Below, piece by piece: positions 20,945-31,498 of a DNA stretch of 64,000 nucleotides. The position numbers and the translations under genes are program-made. Location of the stretch: positions 5,642,001 through 5,706,000 of the forward strand of contig NZ_CP061008.1 in assembly GCF_014490035.1 (NCBI RefSeq). The letters run 5' to 3'. The notes under the pieces were generated by a model. It had not been told where the DNA came from and did not search any database. It saw nothing but the letters and a program-made list of their open reading frames with translations. How positions within the stretch are numbered: the first letter of the stretch is position 1; each line of letters starts with the position of its first letter. The DNA is from Achromobacter xylosoxidans. Lineage in GTDB: Bacteria; Pseudomonadota; Gammaproteobacteria; Burkholderiales; Burkholderiaceae_B.

Positions 20945-21760
20945 ATGACACGCATTGTTGTGGTGACTTCCGGCAAAGGCGGCGTGGGCAAAACCACGAC
21001 CAGCGCCAGTTTTTCTGCGGGACTCGCGATGCGGGGCCACAAGACCGCTGTCATCGACTTCGATGTCGGCCTGCGCAACCTCGACCTGATCATGGGCTGC
21101 GAACGTCGCGTCGTGTACGACTTCGTCAACGTGATCCAGGGCGAAGCCACGCTCAACCAGGCCCTCATCAAGGACAAGCAGCTCGAAAACCTGTTCATCC
21201 TGCCCGCCTCGCAGACGCGCGACAAAGACGCGCTGACGCAGGAAGGCGTGGAAAAGGTCATCAACGACCTCAAGGGCATGGGCTTTGACTACATCGTCTG
21301 CGACTCGCCCGCCGGCATCGAAACCGGCGCGCTGATGGCCGCCTACTTCGCCGACGACGCACTGGTCGTGACCAACCCGGAAGTCTCGTCGGTGCGCGAC
21401 TCCGACCGCATCCTGGGCATCCTGGCCGCCAAGTCCAAGCGCGCCGTGGAAGGCGACGAGCCCGTCAAGGAATACCTGCTGCTGACGCGCTACAGCCCCA
21501 AGCGCGTGGTCGACGGCGAAATGCTGTCGCTGGGCGACATCGAGGACATCCTGCGCATCAAGCTGATCGGCGTGATCCCCGAATCCGAAGCGGTGCTGCA
21601 AGCGTCGAACCAGGGCCTGCCGGCCATCCACCTCAGAGACACCGACGTTTCCGAAGCCTACAAGGACGTCGTGGCCCGTTATCTTGGCGAAGACAAGGCC
21701 CTGCGCTTTACCGACTACGAAAAGCCCGGTTTCCTGAAACGCCTGTTCGGAGGCAAGTAA
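20945..21760 (+). CDS. minD: Septum site-determining ATPase MinD
   Basis: A 271-residue membrane-cycling ATPase that recruits MinC and is displaced by MinE. The deviant Walker A is KGGVGKTTTSASFS, switch I lies in DFDVGLRNLDL, and Walker B is DYIVCDSPAGIE. The C-terminal amphipathic membrane helix ends GFLKRLFGGK. ATG 20945 is used; an in-frame TTG at 20936 would add three residues. minE starts four bases after its stop. Confidence 0.97.
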   Translation: MTRIVVVTSGKGGVGKTTTSASFSAGLAMRGHKTAVIDFDVGLRNLDLIMGCERRVVYDFVNVIQGEATLNQALIKDKQLENLFILPASQTRDKDALTQEGVEKVINDLKGMGFDYIVCDSPAGIETGALMAAYFADDALVVTNPEVSSVRDSDRILGILAAKSKRAVEGDEPVKEYLLLTRYSPKRVVDGEMLSLGDIEDILRIKLIGVIPESEAVLQASNQGLPAIHLRDTDVSEAYKDVVARYLGEDKALRFTDYEKPGFLKRLFGGK

Positions 21761-21763
21761 GCA

Positions 21764-22021
21764 ATGTCCTTCCTGTCGTTTCTGCTTGGTCAAAAGAAGA
21801 CCTCCGCATCCGTCGCCAAGGAACGGTTGCAGATCATCCTGGCCCACGAGCGGGGCCGCGGCGACTCGCCCGATTACCTGCCGCAGTTGCAGCAGGAGCT
21901 TATCGCCGTCATTTCGAAATACGTGAAGATCAACCCCGAGGACATCAAGGTGCACCTGGAACGCCAGGACACGCTGGAGGTCCTGGAGGTCAAGATCGAA
22001 ATGCCTCAGAACGAGACCTGA
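21764..22021 (+). CDS. minE: Cell division topological specificity factor MinE
   Basis: An 85-residue protein that stimulates MinD ATPase and so drives pole-to-pole oscillation. The N-terminal MinD-binding part ([20 protein letters not shown]) and the C-terminal dimer domain ([14 protein letters not shown]) are both present. It is the last gene of minCDE; a bidirectional terminator lies about 55 bases downstream. Confidence 0.96.
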   Translation: MSFLSFLLGQKKTSASVAKERLQIILAHERGRGDSPDYLPQLQQELIAVISKYVKINPEDIKVHLERQDTLEVLEVKIEMPQNET

Positions 22022-22071
22022 TGCGGCTGCGCGGCGCAGGGGCATACTTGCCGCCGCGCACAGCCCAGGTC

Positions 22072-22100
22072 AAAAAAATGCCCGGCATTGCCGGGCATTT
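22072..22100. terminator. Bidirectional terminator between minE and the lipoprotein gene
   Basis: Stem AAATGCCCGG (22076-22085) pairs with CCGGGCATTT (22091-22100) over a five-base loop. On the minus strand the hairpin is followed by a run of seven T, a strong terminator for the leftward lipoprotein gene. On the plus strand the tail TTTGCTTT is weaker. Confidence 0.8.
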
Positions 22101-22119
22101 GCTTTGGGGCGGTGAACGC

Positions 22120-22344
22120 TTAACGCTTGCCGACCTGATCGCCGATGACGCCGCCGATCGCCGCTCCGCCCACCGTTCCGAGGATGCCGCCGTTGGTGAT
22201 CACGGCGCCTGCCACGCCGCCCAGGGCAGCGCCACCGACGGTGCTCTTCTGGCGATGGCTCATGCCGTCCCAGGACGAGCAACCAGCCATGGCGGCGGTC
22301 AGCGCCAGCGCAACACAGATTTTGGAGAGAGATGCGATTTTCAT
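22120..22344 (-). CDS. Small glycine-zipper lipoprotein
   Basis: A 74-residue envelope lipoprotein. The signal peptide ends in a lipobox (AAMAGC, Cys at about 22). After a short polar stretch (SSWDGMSHRQKS) there is a glycine-zipper segment, GGAALGGVAGAVITNGG then GGAAIGGVIGDQVG, of the glycine-zipper_2TM / OsmB-like type. Such proteins insert in or span the outer membrane periphery and often respond to envelope or osmotic stress; the role here is inference. It has its own strong terminator. Confidence 0.8.
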   Translation of the reverse strand: MKIASLSKICVALALTAAMAGCSSWDGMSHRQKSTVGGAALGGVAGAVITNGGILGTVGGAAIGGVIGDQVGKR

Positions 22345-22535
22345 ATTTGTGGTTCCTATTCTCGTACCCGGGAGCCGCGCATGAAACTGGATGCGAGCGC
22401 GCGGCGCCCATGAGGGCCTGGAACCTTCAGGATCGCAAAATATTCTTGCCCTGGCTGTGAAGTTTGCCCATGAATTGTGTCAAAGGGCGAGTTAATCTTT
22501 GCGCGCCCCAGGGACATTGTTGCAGCGGTCGGCCG

Positions 22536-23069
22536 CTATTTGACCAGACGTAACACCTCGCGGAAACGCGGGTGTTCACAAGTCCGCATCCATTCAAAGA
22601 TCGCCATTTCGGACGTGACGATTTCAGCGCCATGCGCACGCGCGCGGCGCAGCGCCGCGTGATGATCGGCAGGCTTGCGCGAGCCCGCCGCATCCGCCAC
22701 CAGCACCGCGTGGTAGCCCAGGTCGATCAAACCGATCACGGTTTGCAGCACGCAGATGTGCGCTTCGCAGCCCGCCACCAGGATGGTCTTGCGTGCGGCC
22801 GGCAACCAGGCCTCGAAGCCCGGCTCCAGCGCCGAAGAGAAGTGCATTTTCTGGAAGGCGCTCTGGACCTGCTCGCGCAACGGTTCCACGGTGGCCCCCA
22901 GCATCTTGGCATGGTGCTCGGTGGCCACTACCGGCACCTCCAGCAGGCGCGCAGCCTGCGCCAGCTTGTGCGCGGCGTTGAGCACCGCCTCGTTGTCGTG
23001 GATGACGGGCATCAGACGCCCCTGCATGTCGACGATCAGCAGGGTGGAATCGGTAGCGGACAACAACAT
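22536..23069 (-). CDS. Isochorismatase-family cysteine hydrolase
   Basis: A 177-residue hydrolase. The putative catalytic triad is visible as Asp in LLIVDMQGRL (near residue 14), Lys in FQKMHFS (near 94) and the Cys in GCEAHICVLQT (near 118). The family includes nicotinamidases, isochorismatases and unspecific amidases; no substrate can be assigned. It is read leftward, 124 bases from the ettA stop on the right, with no partner gene close. Confidence 0.8.
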   Translation of the reverse strand: MLLSATDSTLLIVDMQGRLMPVIHDNEAVLNAAHKLAQAARLLEVPVVATEHHAKMLGATVEPLREQVQSAFQKMHFSSALEPGFEAWLPAARKTILVAGCEAHICVLQTVIGLIDLGYHAVLVADAAGSRKPADHHAALRRARAHGAEIVTSEMAIFEWMRTCEHPRFREVLRLVK

Positions 23070-23148
23070 TGCGCGGTGCTCCAGGAAGTAGTCCCCAAGG
23101 CCGGTTCACACAGAACGAAGCCTTGAACAGCCCCTAGCATACCCCCGG

Positions 23149-23178
23149 CAAAAAAAATCCCGGCGCGAGGCCGGGATT
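23149..23178 (-). terminator. Intrinsic terminator of ettA
   Basis: On the minus strand, ATCCCGGC-type arms (23157-23164 with 23170-23177) form an 8-bp stem with a five-base loop. A run of T (23157 down to 23151) follows. It lies 15 bases after the ettA stop. Confidence 0.85.
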
Positions 23179-23192
23179 CTTGCAGGCGCCGA

Positions 23193-24866
23193 TTACTTCA
23201 GGGCCTTGTAGCGCAGGCGCTTGGGCTTGGCGCCCTCTTCGCCCAGGCGGCGCTTCTTGTCGGCTTCATATTCCTGGTAGTTGCCGTCGAAGAACACCAC
23301 TTGCGAGTCGCCTTCGAAGGCCAGGATGTGCGTGGCGATCCGGTCCAGGAACCAGCGATCGTGGCTGATGACCATGACGCTGCCGGGGAACTCCAGCAAC
23401 GCGTCTTCCAGCGCGCGCAGGGTTTCGACGTCGAGGTCGTTGGACGGTTCGTCCAGCAGCAGCACGTTGCCGCCGGCGATCAGCGTCTTGGCCATGTGCA
23501 GGCGGCCGCGTTCACCGCCCGACAGCTGGCCCACGACCTTGTTCTGGTCGCCACCCTTGAAGTTGAAGCGGCCCAGGTAGGCGCGCGACGACATTTCGAA
23601 CTTGCCCACCGTGAGCAGGTCGGCGCCGTCGGCCACCGCGTCGAACACGGTCTTCTTGTCTTCCAGCGCATCGCGCGACTGGTCGACATAGGCCAGCTTG
23701 ACGGTCTGGCCGATGTTGACCTCGCCCGAATCCGGCTGCTCGCGGCCCGCGATCATGCGGAACAGCGTGGACTTACCGGCGCCGTTGGCGCCGATGATGC
23801 CGACGATGGCGCCGGGCGGCACCTTGAAGCTGAGGTTGTCGATCAGCAGACGGTCGCCGTAGGCCTTGCTGACGTTGTTGAATTCGATGACTTCGTTGCC
23901 CAGGCGCTCGCCCACGGGAATGAAGATTTCCTGGGTTTCATTGCGCTTCTGGTATTCGTAGGACGAGAGTTCCTCGAAGCGGGCCAGACGCGCCTTGGCC
24001 TTGGCCTGGCGGCCCTTCGGGTTCTGGCGCACCCACTCCAGTTCCTTCTTGATGGTCTTCTGGCGGGCGGATTCCGACGCCTCTTCCTGCTTCAGGCGGT
24101 CTTCCTTCTGCTCCAGCCACGAGCTGTAGTTGCCCTTCCAGGGAATGCCATAGCCGCGATCCAGTTCCAGGATCCATTCCGCCGCGTTGTCCAGGAAGTA
24201 GCGATCGTGGGTCACGCCGACCACGGTGCCCGGGAACTTGTGCAGGAACTGCTCCAGCCATTCCACGCTCTCGGCATCCAGGTGGTTGGTGGGCTCGTCC
24301 AGCAGCAGCATGTCGGGCTTGGACAGCAGCAGGCGGCACAGCGCGACGCGGCGCTTTTCACCGCCGGAGAGCTTGCCGACGATGGCGTCCCAGGGCGGCA
24401 GGCGCAGCGCGTCGGCGGCGATTTCCATCTGGTGCTCGATGTCGTCGGCGCCGCTGGAGGCGGCAGCGGCGATGATGGCTTCAAGCTCGGCCTGCTCGGC
24501 GGCCAGCGCGTCGAAATCGGCGTCCGGCTCGGCGTAGGCGGCATAGACCTCGTCCAGGCGCTTCTTGGCCGTGACGACGGCGCCCAGGCCCTCTTCCACC
24601 GACTGGCGCACCGTGTGCTCGGGGTTGAGCTGCGGTTCCTGCGGCAGGTAGCCGATGTTCAGGCCCGGCATGGGAATGGCTTCGCCTTCGATTTCGCGAT
24701 CGACGCCGGCCATGATCTTCAGCAGCGTCGACTTGCCCGAGCCGTTCAGGCCCAGCACGCCGATCTTGGCGCCAGGAAAAAACGAAAGCGAAATGTCGCG
24801 CAGGATCTGCCGCTTGGGCGGCACGATCTTGCCGACGCGGTTCATGGTGTAGACGTATTGGGCCAT
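23193..24866 (-). CDS. ettA: Energy-dependent translational throttle protein EttA (ABC-F)
   Basis: A 557-residue soluble ABC-F ATPase that binds the ribosomal E site and gates the first elongation step by energy status. Two ABC modules are present: Walker [12 protein letters not shown] and [11 protein letters not shown], signatures [10 protein letters not shown] and [10 protein letters not shown]. The arm and linker lie between. The N-terminus [19 protein letters not shown] is typical of EttA, which fixes the start at ATG 24866 although the frame is open 26 codons further. A Rho-independent terminator follows. Confidence 0.95.
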   Translation of the reverse strand: MAQYVYTMNRVGKIVPPKRQILRDISLSFFPGAKIGVLGLNGSGKSTLLKIMAGVDREIEGEAIPMPGLNIGYLPQEPQLNPEHTVRQSVEEGLGAVVTAKKRLDEVYAAYAEPDADFDALAAEQAELEAIIAAAASSGADDIEHQMEIAADALRLPPWDAIVGKLSGGEKRRVALCRLLLSKPDMLLLDEPTNHLDAESVEWLEQFLHKFPGTVVGVTHDRYFLDNAAEWILELDRGYGIPWKGNYSSWLEQKEDRLKQEEASESARQKTIKKELEWVRQNPKGRQAKAKARLARFEELSSYEYQKRNETQEIFIPVGERLGNEVIEFNNVSKAYGDRLLIDNLSFKVPPGAIVGIIGANGAGKSTLFRMIAGREQPDSGEVNIGQTVKLAYVDQSRDALEDKKTVFDAVADGADLLTVGKFEMSSRAYLGRFNFKGGDQNKVVGQLSGGERGRLHMAKTLIAGGNVLLLDEPSNDLDVETLRALEDALLEFPGSVMVISHDRWFLDRIATHILAFEGDSQVVFFDGNYQEYEADKKRRLGEEGAKPKRLRYKALK

Positions 24867-24974
24867 GGGCTCGTATATAGGAGATATAGCTGATGAATCG
24901 TCGATTGTAGGCCGGAACCCTGACCCGCGTATGTCCACCGCCAAATGGCCGGCCCACGCCGCGGAACCGCCCCT

Positions 24975-25895
24975 TCAGGCGGCCTTGGGCCGCGCCGCCC
25001 GGCCGCCGGCGCGCATCTGCGCCAGCATCACGCCGGCCAGCGCCATCGCCCCGCCGACGATGTGGAACAGATGGGGTTTTTCATCCAGGAACACGGCCGC
25101 GATCGCCACCGTGGCTACCGGCATGAGGTTGAGGAAAATGCTGGCGCGGTTGGGGCCCAGGTGCTTGACGCCCTGCATCCACAGGAAGGGCGCGAACAGC
25201 GACGGGAACACCGCCGCATACAGCACCAGCGGCAAGTTGTCGCCGTTGAGCGGCGAAGGCGGCGCCATCAGGAAAGCCGGCAGCTGGAACAGCACGCCGA
25301 AAGCCACCTGCACATACAGCGACTGCCACGGCCCCACCGGCAATGCCCAACGGCGCAGCAGCACGCCGTACAGCGCATAGGCCAACGCGCCCACACCCAT
25401 CAGCAGGTCGCCGCGGTTGGCGCCCACTTCCAGCAGCCGGGCGGGATCGCCCTCGCCGATCAGCAGGGCCAGGCCCGCCAGCGACAGCAGGCCGCCCAGC
25501 ATGGCCATGACCGAGGGCAGTTCGCGCAGCAGCAGCGCCACCACCGCGATGGTCATCAGCGGAATCATCGCCGTGATGATGCCCATATTGGTCGCGGTGG
25601 TGCTGGCGGCCGCCACATAGGCCAGGCCCTGGTACAGGGCCATGCCCAAGCCCCCCAGCACCGCCAGTTTGGGCAGGTGGGGCAGGATCTGGCGGCGCTG
25701 CGCCCAGACGCCCGGCAGCACGAACGGCGTCAGCACCACGCCGGCCAGGGCCCAGCGGTAGAAGCCGATGGCGGCCGGCGCGATGGCGCTGGCCGCCATC
25801 TTGGTGACGATCATGTTGACCGACCAGATCAGGGCCGCCAGCAGCGGATAAAGCAGATAACGGGCGGGAACATGGGGAGAGGAGACTCGGGTCAT
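24975..25895 (-). CDS. EamA-family (DMT) transporter
   Basis: A 306-residue inner-membrane protein with about ten hydrophobic spans and two EamA repeats. The first begins LLYPLLAALIWSVNMIVTK, the second around GDLLMGVGALAYALYGVLLRRW. The drug/metabolite transporter superfamily exports small metabolites or drugs; the substrate is not readable. ATG 25895 was chosen by homology at the N-terminus, though the frame is open far upstream through antisense of the neighbouring gene. It is divergent from an AraC regulator, 99 bases away, which probably controls it. Confidence 0.85.
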   Translation of the reverse strand: MTRVSSPHVPARYLLYPLLAALIWSVNMIVTKMAASAIAPAAIGFYRWALAGVVLTPFVLPGVWAQRRQILPHLPKLAVLGGLGMALYQGLAYVAAASTTATNMGIITAMIPLMTIAVVALLLRELPSVMAMLGGLLSLAGLALLIGEGDPARLLEVGANRGDLLMGVGALAYALYGVLLRRWALPVGPWQSLYVQVAFGVLFQLPAFLMAPPSPLNGDNLPLVLYAAVFPSLFAPFLWMQGVKHLGPNRASIFLNLMPVATVAIAAVFLDEKPHLFHIVGGAMALAGVMLAQMRAGGRAARPKAA

Positions 25896-25994
25896 GAGGG
25901 CAATGCGCAGAGATGGATAAGACAGGGCCAGTGTAGGATCTGTCCGACCTGATGTATATAATGAAAAACAGACAAAATCAGACGAAGTTCCGAC

Positions 25995-26792
25995 ATGTCC
26001 GCCATCGATACCGCGCCTGCCCTGGCCAGCCACCTGCCCTATCCGCTGGCCTGCCGCATCCTGCATTTCACGCCGAACTCGCGCATGAAGCGCCACAGCT
26101 CGCCCTGGGCGGAACTGAACTTCGCGATCTCCGGCATCATGGAAATCGGCATCCGCGGCGTCACCTACCTGTCGCCGCCGCAGTACGCCATCTGGATTCC
26201 ACCGCATGTCGAGCACTGCTGCCAGAACGAAGGCGAGGTGCACTACGCCTGCATCGACATCCCGGCCGCGGCCTGCGCCGGCCTGCCCGCGGAACCGTGC
26301 ACGCTCGAGATCAGCCCGGTCATGCGCGCGATCCTGGCCGACTTCGAACGGCGCGGCATCAGCTATCCGGATACGCCGGAAGACCGGCGCATGGCGCAGA
26401 TCGTCATCGACCAGGCGCGCCAGGCGCGGGCTTACGCCAGCTACCTGCCGTCCACCTCCGATCCTTTGCTGGCGCCCATCCTGTCGGCGCTGCAGCACAG
26501 TCCCGGCGACAAGCGCGGCGCCGCGCACTGGGCCGCCACGGCGGGCATTACCGAACGCACGCTGCTGCGCCATTGCCAGCTGCACCTGGGCATGTCGTTC
26601 AATGAATGGCGTCTGCGGCTGCGCGTGGTCAGCGCCCTGGGCATGCTGGATGCCGGCCGGCCGGTCCAGTCCGTGGCGCGCGAGCTCGGCTACAGCACGC
26701 CCTCGGCCTTCATCGCCATGTTCCAGCGGCTCACCGGCGAGTCGCCGGACAACGCGCGCAGGCGCAGCCAGGGCGGCGCACCCGCGCCATGA
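25995..26792 (+). CDS. AraC-family regulator divergent from the EamA transporter
   Basis: A 265-residue regulator. The N-terminal cupin-like sensor part contains ELNFAISGIMEIGIRG and WIPPHVEHCC. The C-terminal double helix-turn-helix covers about residues 165-260 and includes ERTLLRHCQLHLGMSFNEW and ARELGYSTPSAFIAMFQRLTGESP. The layout resembles AraC proteins that sense a small ligand and control the divergently read exporter. The 99-base shared region is A/T-richer near 25,950 (gatgtatataatgaaaa), where opposing promoters probably lie. Confidence 0.85.
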   Translation: MSAIDTAPALASHLPYPLACRILHFTPNSRMKRHSSPWAELNFAISGIMEIGIRGVTYLSPPQYAIWIPPHVEHCCQNEGEVHYACIDIPAAACAGLPAEPCTLEISPVMRAILADFERRGISYPDTPEDRRMAQIVIDQARQARAYASYLPSTSDPLLAPILSALQHSPGDKRGAAHWAATAGITERTLLRHCQLHLGMSFNEWRLRLRVVSALGMLDAGRPVQSVARELGYSTPSAFIAMFQRLTGESPDNARRRSQGGAPAP

Positions 26793-26929
26793 CCCCGGAG
26801 AACCGCGTAATCCAAGCGCCTGATGCAAGACGCGGCCGATCGCGAGACAATACGGCTGTAGCCAGGGTCTGCCAGCAGGCCCGTATCTTGCCGTGCCGTC
26901 GCGGCTTCATCGCGCCCAGGAACCCCTTC

Positions 26930-27472
26930 ATGTCTGCCTCCGCCACTCCCCCCGCCTCCTTGACCCACTTCAGCGCCGCTGAACTGGACATGCTGGCCAA
27001 GACCGCCGACGCGCTGAGCGCGTACCTGGGCAAGCCCGTGCTGGCCGAAGTGGTGCTGGGCGATGACGGCACCGAATGGGTGACCTATGGCGTGCCCATG
27101 GATGAAAACGCCAAGCCCGACGAGGACCAGACCCACGTGCAGCTGGGCGGCGCCGGCGCCCGCCTGCTGGGCAACCGCGGCGGCCTGCCCCAGTCCGACG
27201 ACGACACCTACGACTGCCTCTATCTCTGGGCCATCGAGATCTCGCTGAACGAGGGCGAGCGCTTCATCAAGCTGGACCACGACGGCGAAGAATCGGCCTG
27301 GTCCGACAGTCTGGAAGACGTGCTGCCGTTCGCCCTGTCGGAAGAACCCGTGCCGGAAGACCCGGACGCGGAGGACGACGAAGACGACGAGGACGAAGCG
27401 GACGAGGACGATGAGGATGATGCGGACGGCCACGGCCACGATCATCCTCACGACCACAACCACCGCCACTGA
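26930..27472 (+). CDS. Conserved hypothetical protein with acidic and histidine-rich tail
   Basis: A 180-residue protein I do not recognise. The first 130 residues look folded (LTHFSAAELDMLAKTADAL, then strands such as GTEWVTYGVPM and DCLYLWAIEISLN). The last 45 are almost all Asp/Glu and then His/Asp, ending HGHDHPHDHNHRH. Such tails commonly bind Ni, Zn or Co, but could also mimic DNA charge. ATG 26930 lies 137 bases after the araC-type gene, in the same direction. A large hairpin lies just past the stop. Confidence 0.7.
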   Translation: MSASATPPASLTHFSAAELDMLAKTADALSAYLGKPVLAEVVLGDDGTEWVTYGVPMDENAKPDEDQTHVQLGGAGARLLGNRGGLPQSDDDTYDCLYLWAIEISLNEGERFIKLDHDGEESAWSDSLEDVLPFALSEEPVPEDPDAEDDEDDEDEADEDDEDDADGHGHDHPHDHNHRH

Positions 27473-27480
27473 GCCAGCGC

Positions 27481-27526
27481 CGGACGGCGGGTTGCGGCCG
27501 GCATGGCCGCGCAACCGCGCCGTCCG
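27481..27526. repeat. Long near-perfect hairpin between convergent genes
   Basis: Left arm 27481-27496 and right arm 27510-27526 are inverted copies with one bulged base, about 16 bp of stem, and an inner GGCC-type stem in the loop. There is no T-run. It separates the His-tailed gene from the end of the leftward peptide-transporter operon. Confidence 0.6.
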
Positions 27527-27530
27527 CGAA

Positions 27531-28522
<992 letters not shown>

Positions 28523-28526
<4 letters not shown>

Positions 28527-29503
28527 GCGGCCACCTTATCGTTGTTGTCGTGCAGCCAACAGGCCGCGCGGGACGTGCCGGCCGCCATCAGCTCCGGACG
28601 CTCCACGCCGCAGCGCGGCAGGCGCTGGCCGCAGCGCGGATTGAAGGCGCAGCCTGGCGGAATGGCGTTCAGGCGCGGCATGCTGCCGTCGATCTGCACC
28701 AGCCGTTCGGAATGCCCTTCCAGCGACGGAATCGATCCCATCAGCCCCGTCGTGTAGGGATGGCGCGGCTTGTGAATCACGTCGGCCACCGGGCCGATCT
28801 CGGCCACGCGGCCCGCGTACATCACCGCGACGCGGTCGGCGGTCTCGGCGATCACGCCCATGTCGTGCGTGATCAGCATCACCGCCGTACCATTTTCGCG
28901 GCACAGGCGCTTGAGCAGTTCGATGATCTGCGCCTGGATCGACACGTCCAGCGCGGTCGTGGGCTCGTCCGCCACCACCAGCTTGGGTTCGGCCGCCAGG
29001 GCCAGCGCGATCACCACGCGCTGGCGCATGCCGCCGGAAAACTGGTGCGGGTAATGGTCGATGCGTTCCCGCGCGGCCGGAATGCCAGTCGATGCCAGCA
29101 GCTCCACCGCCCGTTCGCGCGCCTGGGACCAGCTCAAGTCCAGGTGCGTCACGATGGTTTCCGCCAATTGCCGGCCCACCGTGTACAGCGGGTTCAGCGA
29201 GGTCAGCGGATCCTGGAACACTGCCCCGATCTCGCGGCCGCGCACGCGGCGCATCTGCTCGTCGGGGAGGTTGTCGATGCGGCGGCCCGCCAGCAGGATC
29301 TCGCCCGCGGCGATGCGCCCCGGCGGCTCCAGGAGGCCGATGATGGATGCGCCGGTCAAGGATTTGCCGGCGCCGGATTCGCCCACTACGCCCAGGACTT
29401 CGCCAGCCTGGATGGAAAAGGACACGTCGTCCAGGGCGCGCAGCGTGCCGCGGCGCGTGGGGAATTCCACGCGCAGATTGCGGACTTCTAGAAGTGCGCT
29501 CAT
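28523..29503 (-). CDS. Peptide ABC transporter ATPase (DppD/OppD-like)
   Basis: A 326-residue nucleotide-binding subunit pairing with the previous one. Walker A is [14 protein letters not shown], signature [15 protein letters not shown], Walker [14 protein letters not shown]. The C-terminal cysteine-rich extension reads [16 protein letters not shown]. It starts at ATG 29503, seven bases from the permease stop. Substrate specificity follows the binding protein, not the ATPases. Confidence 0.92.
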
Positions 29504-29510
29504 GTAAACC

Positions 29511-30425
29511 TCAATTCAGCCGGGGGTTGAGCGCATCGCGCAGCCAGTCGCCTAGCAAGTTGACCGACAGCACCAGCAGCACCAACGCCGCGCCGGGGAA
29601 GATGGTGATCCACCATTCCCCTGAAAACAGGAAGTCGTTGCCGATGCGGATCAGCGTGCCCAGCGACGGCGCGGTCGGCGGTACGCCTACGCCCAGGAAC
29701 GACAGCGTGGCTTCCGTGATGATGGCCGTGGCCAGATGCACCGTGGCCAGCACCAGCACCGGACCCAGCACATTGGGCAACACGTGGCGGAACATGATGA
29801 CGGGCGAGGCCACGCCGATCACGCGCGCCGCCTGCACGTATTCGCGGTTCTTCTCCACCAGGGTGGAGCCGCGCACCGTGCGCGCATACTGCGGCCAGCC
29901 CGCCAGCGCGATCGCGCCGATCAGCACCGGGAAGGCGATCAGCTCGTGCAGATCGCGCGGCACCGCCGCCCGCGCCACGCCGTCGATCAGCAGCGCGATC
30001 AGAATGGCGGGGAACGACAGCTGCACATCGGCGATACGCATGATGAAGGCGTCGATGCGCCCGCCCGCGTAGCCCGAGATCAGCCCCAGCACGATGCCGA
30101 TCACCATGGACAGCAGCACCGAGGCCAGGCCGATCAGCAGCGACACGCGCGTGCCGTACAGAATGGCCGAGTACAGGTCGCGGCCCTGGCTGTCGGTGCC
30201 CAGCAGATAGGTGGGCAGGCCATTGGCCTCCCAGGCGGGCGGCAGCAAGGCGTCCAGCAGTTCCACCTTGGTCAGGTCGAACGGGTTGTGCGGCGCCACC
30301 CAACCGGCCCCGAAGGAGCCGATCAGCAGGAGCGCCAGCATCACGGTGGCGACGATGGCCACGGGCGCCCGGCGCCAGGCCCAGGCGATGTCGCTGTCCC
30401 ACCAGCGTTTGAGTACGGCGCGCAT
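29511..30425 (-). CDS. Peptide ABC transporter permease (DppC/OppC-like)
   Basis: A 304-residue permease with an N-terminal OppC_N segment (WRRAPVAIVATVMLALLLIG), the periplasmic motif LLGTDSQGRDLYSAI and the cytoplasmic EAA loop EYVQAARVIGVASPVIMFRHVLPN. ATG 30425 overlaps the stop of the partner permease gene by one base, so the pair is tightly coupled. The frame is open far upstream as antisense; that part is not coding. Confidence 0.92.
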   Translation of the reverse strand: MRAVLKRWWDSDIAWAWRRAPVAIVATVMLALLLIGSFGAGWVAPHNPFDLTKVELLDALLPPAWEANGLPTYLLGTDSQGRDLYSAILYGTRVSLLIGLASVLLSMVIGIVLGLISGYAGGRIDAFIMRIADVQLSFPAILIALLIDGVARAAVPRDLHELIAFPVLIGAIALAGWPQYARTVRGSTLVEKNREYVQAARVIGVASPVIMFRHVLPNVLGPVLVLATVHLATAIITEATLSFLGVGVPPTAPSLGTLIRIGNDFLFSGEWWITIFPGAALVLLVLSVNLLGDWLRDALNPRLN

Positions 30426-31414
30426 CAGTGAGCCCCCCCGCCGCGGGTCAGCCCGGAACGCAGGCGCGGGTCCACGACAAAATACAAAAGATCGACGATC
30501 AGGTTGATCACCACGAACACCAGCGCAATCAGGCACAGGTAGGCCGCCATGACCGGCACGTCGGCGAATTGCACCGCCTGGATGAACAGCAGGCCCATGC
30601 CCGGCCACTGGAACACGGTTTCCGTGACGATGGCAAAGGCGATGATGCCGCCCAGCTGCAGGCCGGTGATGGTGATGACCGGCACCATGGTGTTCTTCAG
30701 CGCGTGGCCGAAGTGGATGGCGCGGCGCTTCAGGCCGCGGGCGCGGGCGAACTTGATGTAGTCCGAACGCAGCACCTCCAGCATCTCCGAACGCACCAGG
30801 CGCAGCACCAGGGTCATCTGGAACAGCGACAGGGTGATGGACGGCAGGATGAGATGCTTCCAGCCCGTGGCGGTGAACAGGCCCGAGGACCACCAGCCCA
30901 CGCTCACGGTGTCGCCCCGCCCGTAGCTGGGCAGCCAGCCCAGTTGCACGGAGAACACCAGGATCAGCAGGATGCCGATCAGGAAGGTAGGCAGCGACAC
31001 GCCCAGCAGCGAACCGGCCAGCAGCAGCTGGGACAGCAGGCTGTTGCGCTTGAGCGCCGTGTACACGCCCAGCGGCACGCCCACCAGCAGCGCCAGCAAG
31101 GCGGCCACCATGGACAGTTCCAGCGTGGCCGGCAGGCGGGATTTCAGCAGGGTGGAAACGGGTTCGCTCTGGCGCAGGGATATGCCGAAATTGCCCTGCA
31201 GGGCGTTGGCCACGAAATGGCCGAATTGGACGATGGCGGGCTCGTTCAGCCCCAGGCGCTCACGTAGTTCGATGCGCTCGGCATCGGTGGCGTCCTGCCC
31301 CAGCATGATGGTGACAGGGTCGCCGACGTATTGAAAAAGCACAAAGGCCAGTAGCGCGACGGTGAGCATCACCGCTACGGCCTGCAACAGGCGACGCAGT
31401 ATGAAAGCAAACAT
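30425..31414 (-). CDS. Peptide ABC transporter permease (DppB/OppB-like)
   Basis: A 329-residue permease. It has the N-terminal span FILRRLLQAVAVMLTVALLAF, the EAA loop DYIKFARARGLKRRAIHFGHALKN and about six spans. A strong hairpin with a short T-run lies between it and the upstream binding-protein gene, so it is probably expressed at a lower level than that gene. Confidence 0.92.
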   Translation of the reverse strand: MFAFILRRLLQAVAVMLTVALLAFVLFQYVGDPVTIMLGQDATDAERIELRERLGLNEPAIVQFGHFVANALQGNFGISLRQSEPVSTLLKSRLPATLELSMVAALLALLVGVPLGVYTALKRNSLLSQLLLAGSLLGVSLPTFLIGILLILVFSVQLGWLPSYGRGDTVSVGWWSSGLFTATGWKHLILPSITLSLFQMTLVLRLVRSEMLEVLRSDYIKFARARGLKRRAIHFGHALKNTMVPVITITGLQLGGIIAFAIVTETVFQWPGMGLLFIQAVQFADVPVMAAYLCLIALVFVVINLIVDLLYFVVDPRLRSGLTRGGGAH

Positions 31415-31440
31415 AGGCGGAAAAGGCGTAACAGCGAAAA

Positions 31441-31475
31441 CCCGTCGGCCTGTTCACCATGAACAGGCCGACGGG
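31441..31475 (-). terminator. 16-bp perfect hairpin between binding-protein and permease genes
   Basis: Arms 31441-31456 and 31460-31475 are exact inverted copies with a three-base loop. On the minus strand four T follow directly. Such structures inside transporter operons lower read-through and shield the upstream mRNA, giving an excess of binding protein. Confidence 0.75.
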
Positions 31476-31498
31476 CTGCGCCGTTTGATTAGCCTGGA

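Noticed and set aside
24975..26828. Open frame extending the EamA transporter to 617 residues
   Set aside because: The upstream half is antisense of the AraC gene; the transporter N-terminus is complete at ATG 25895.
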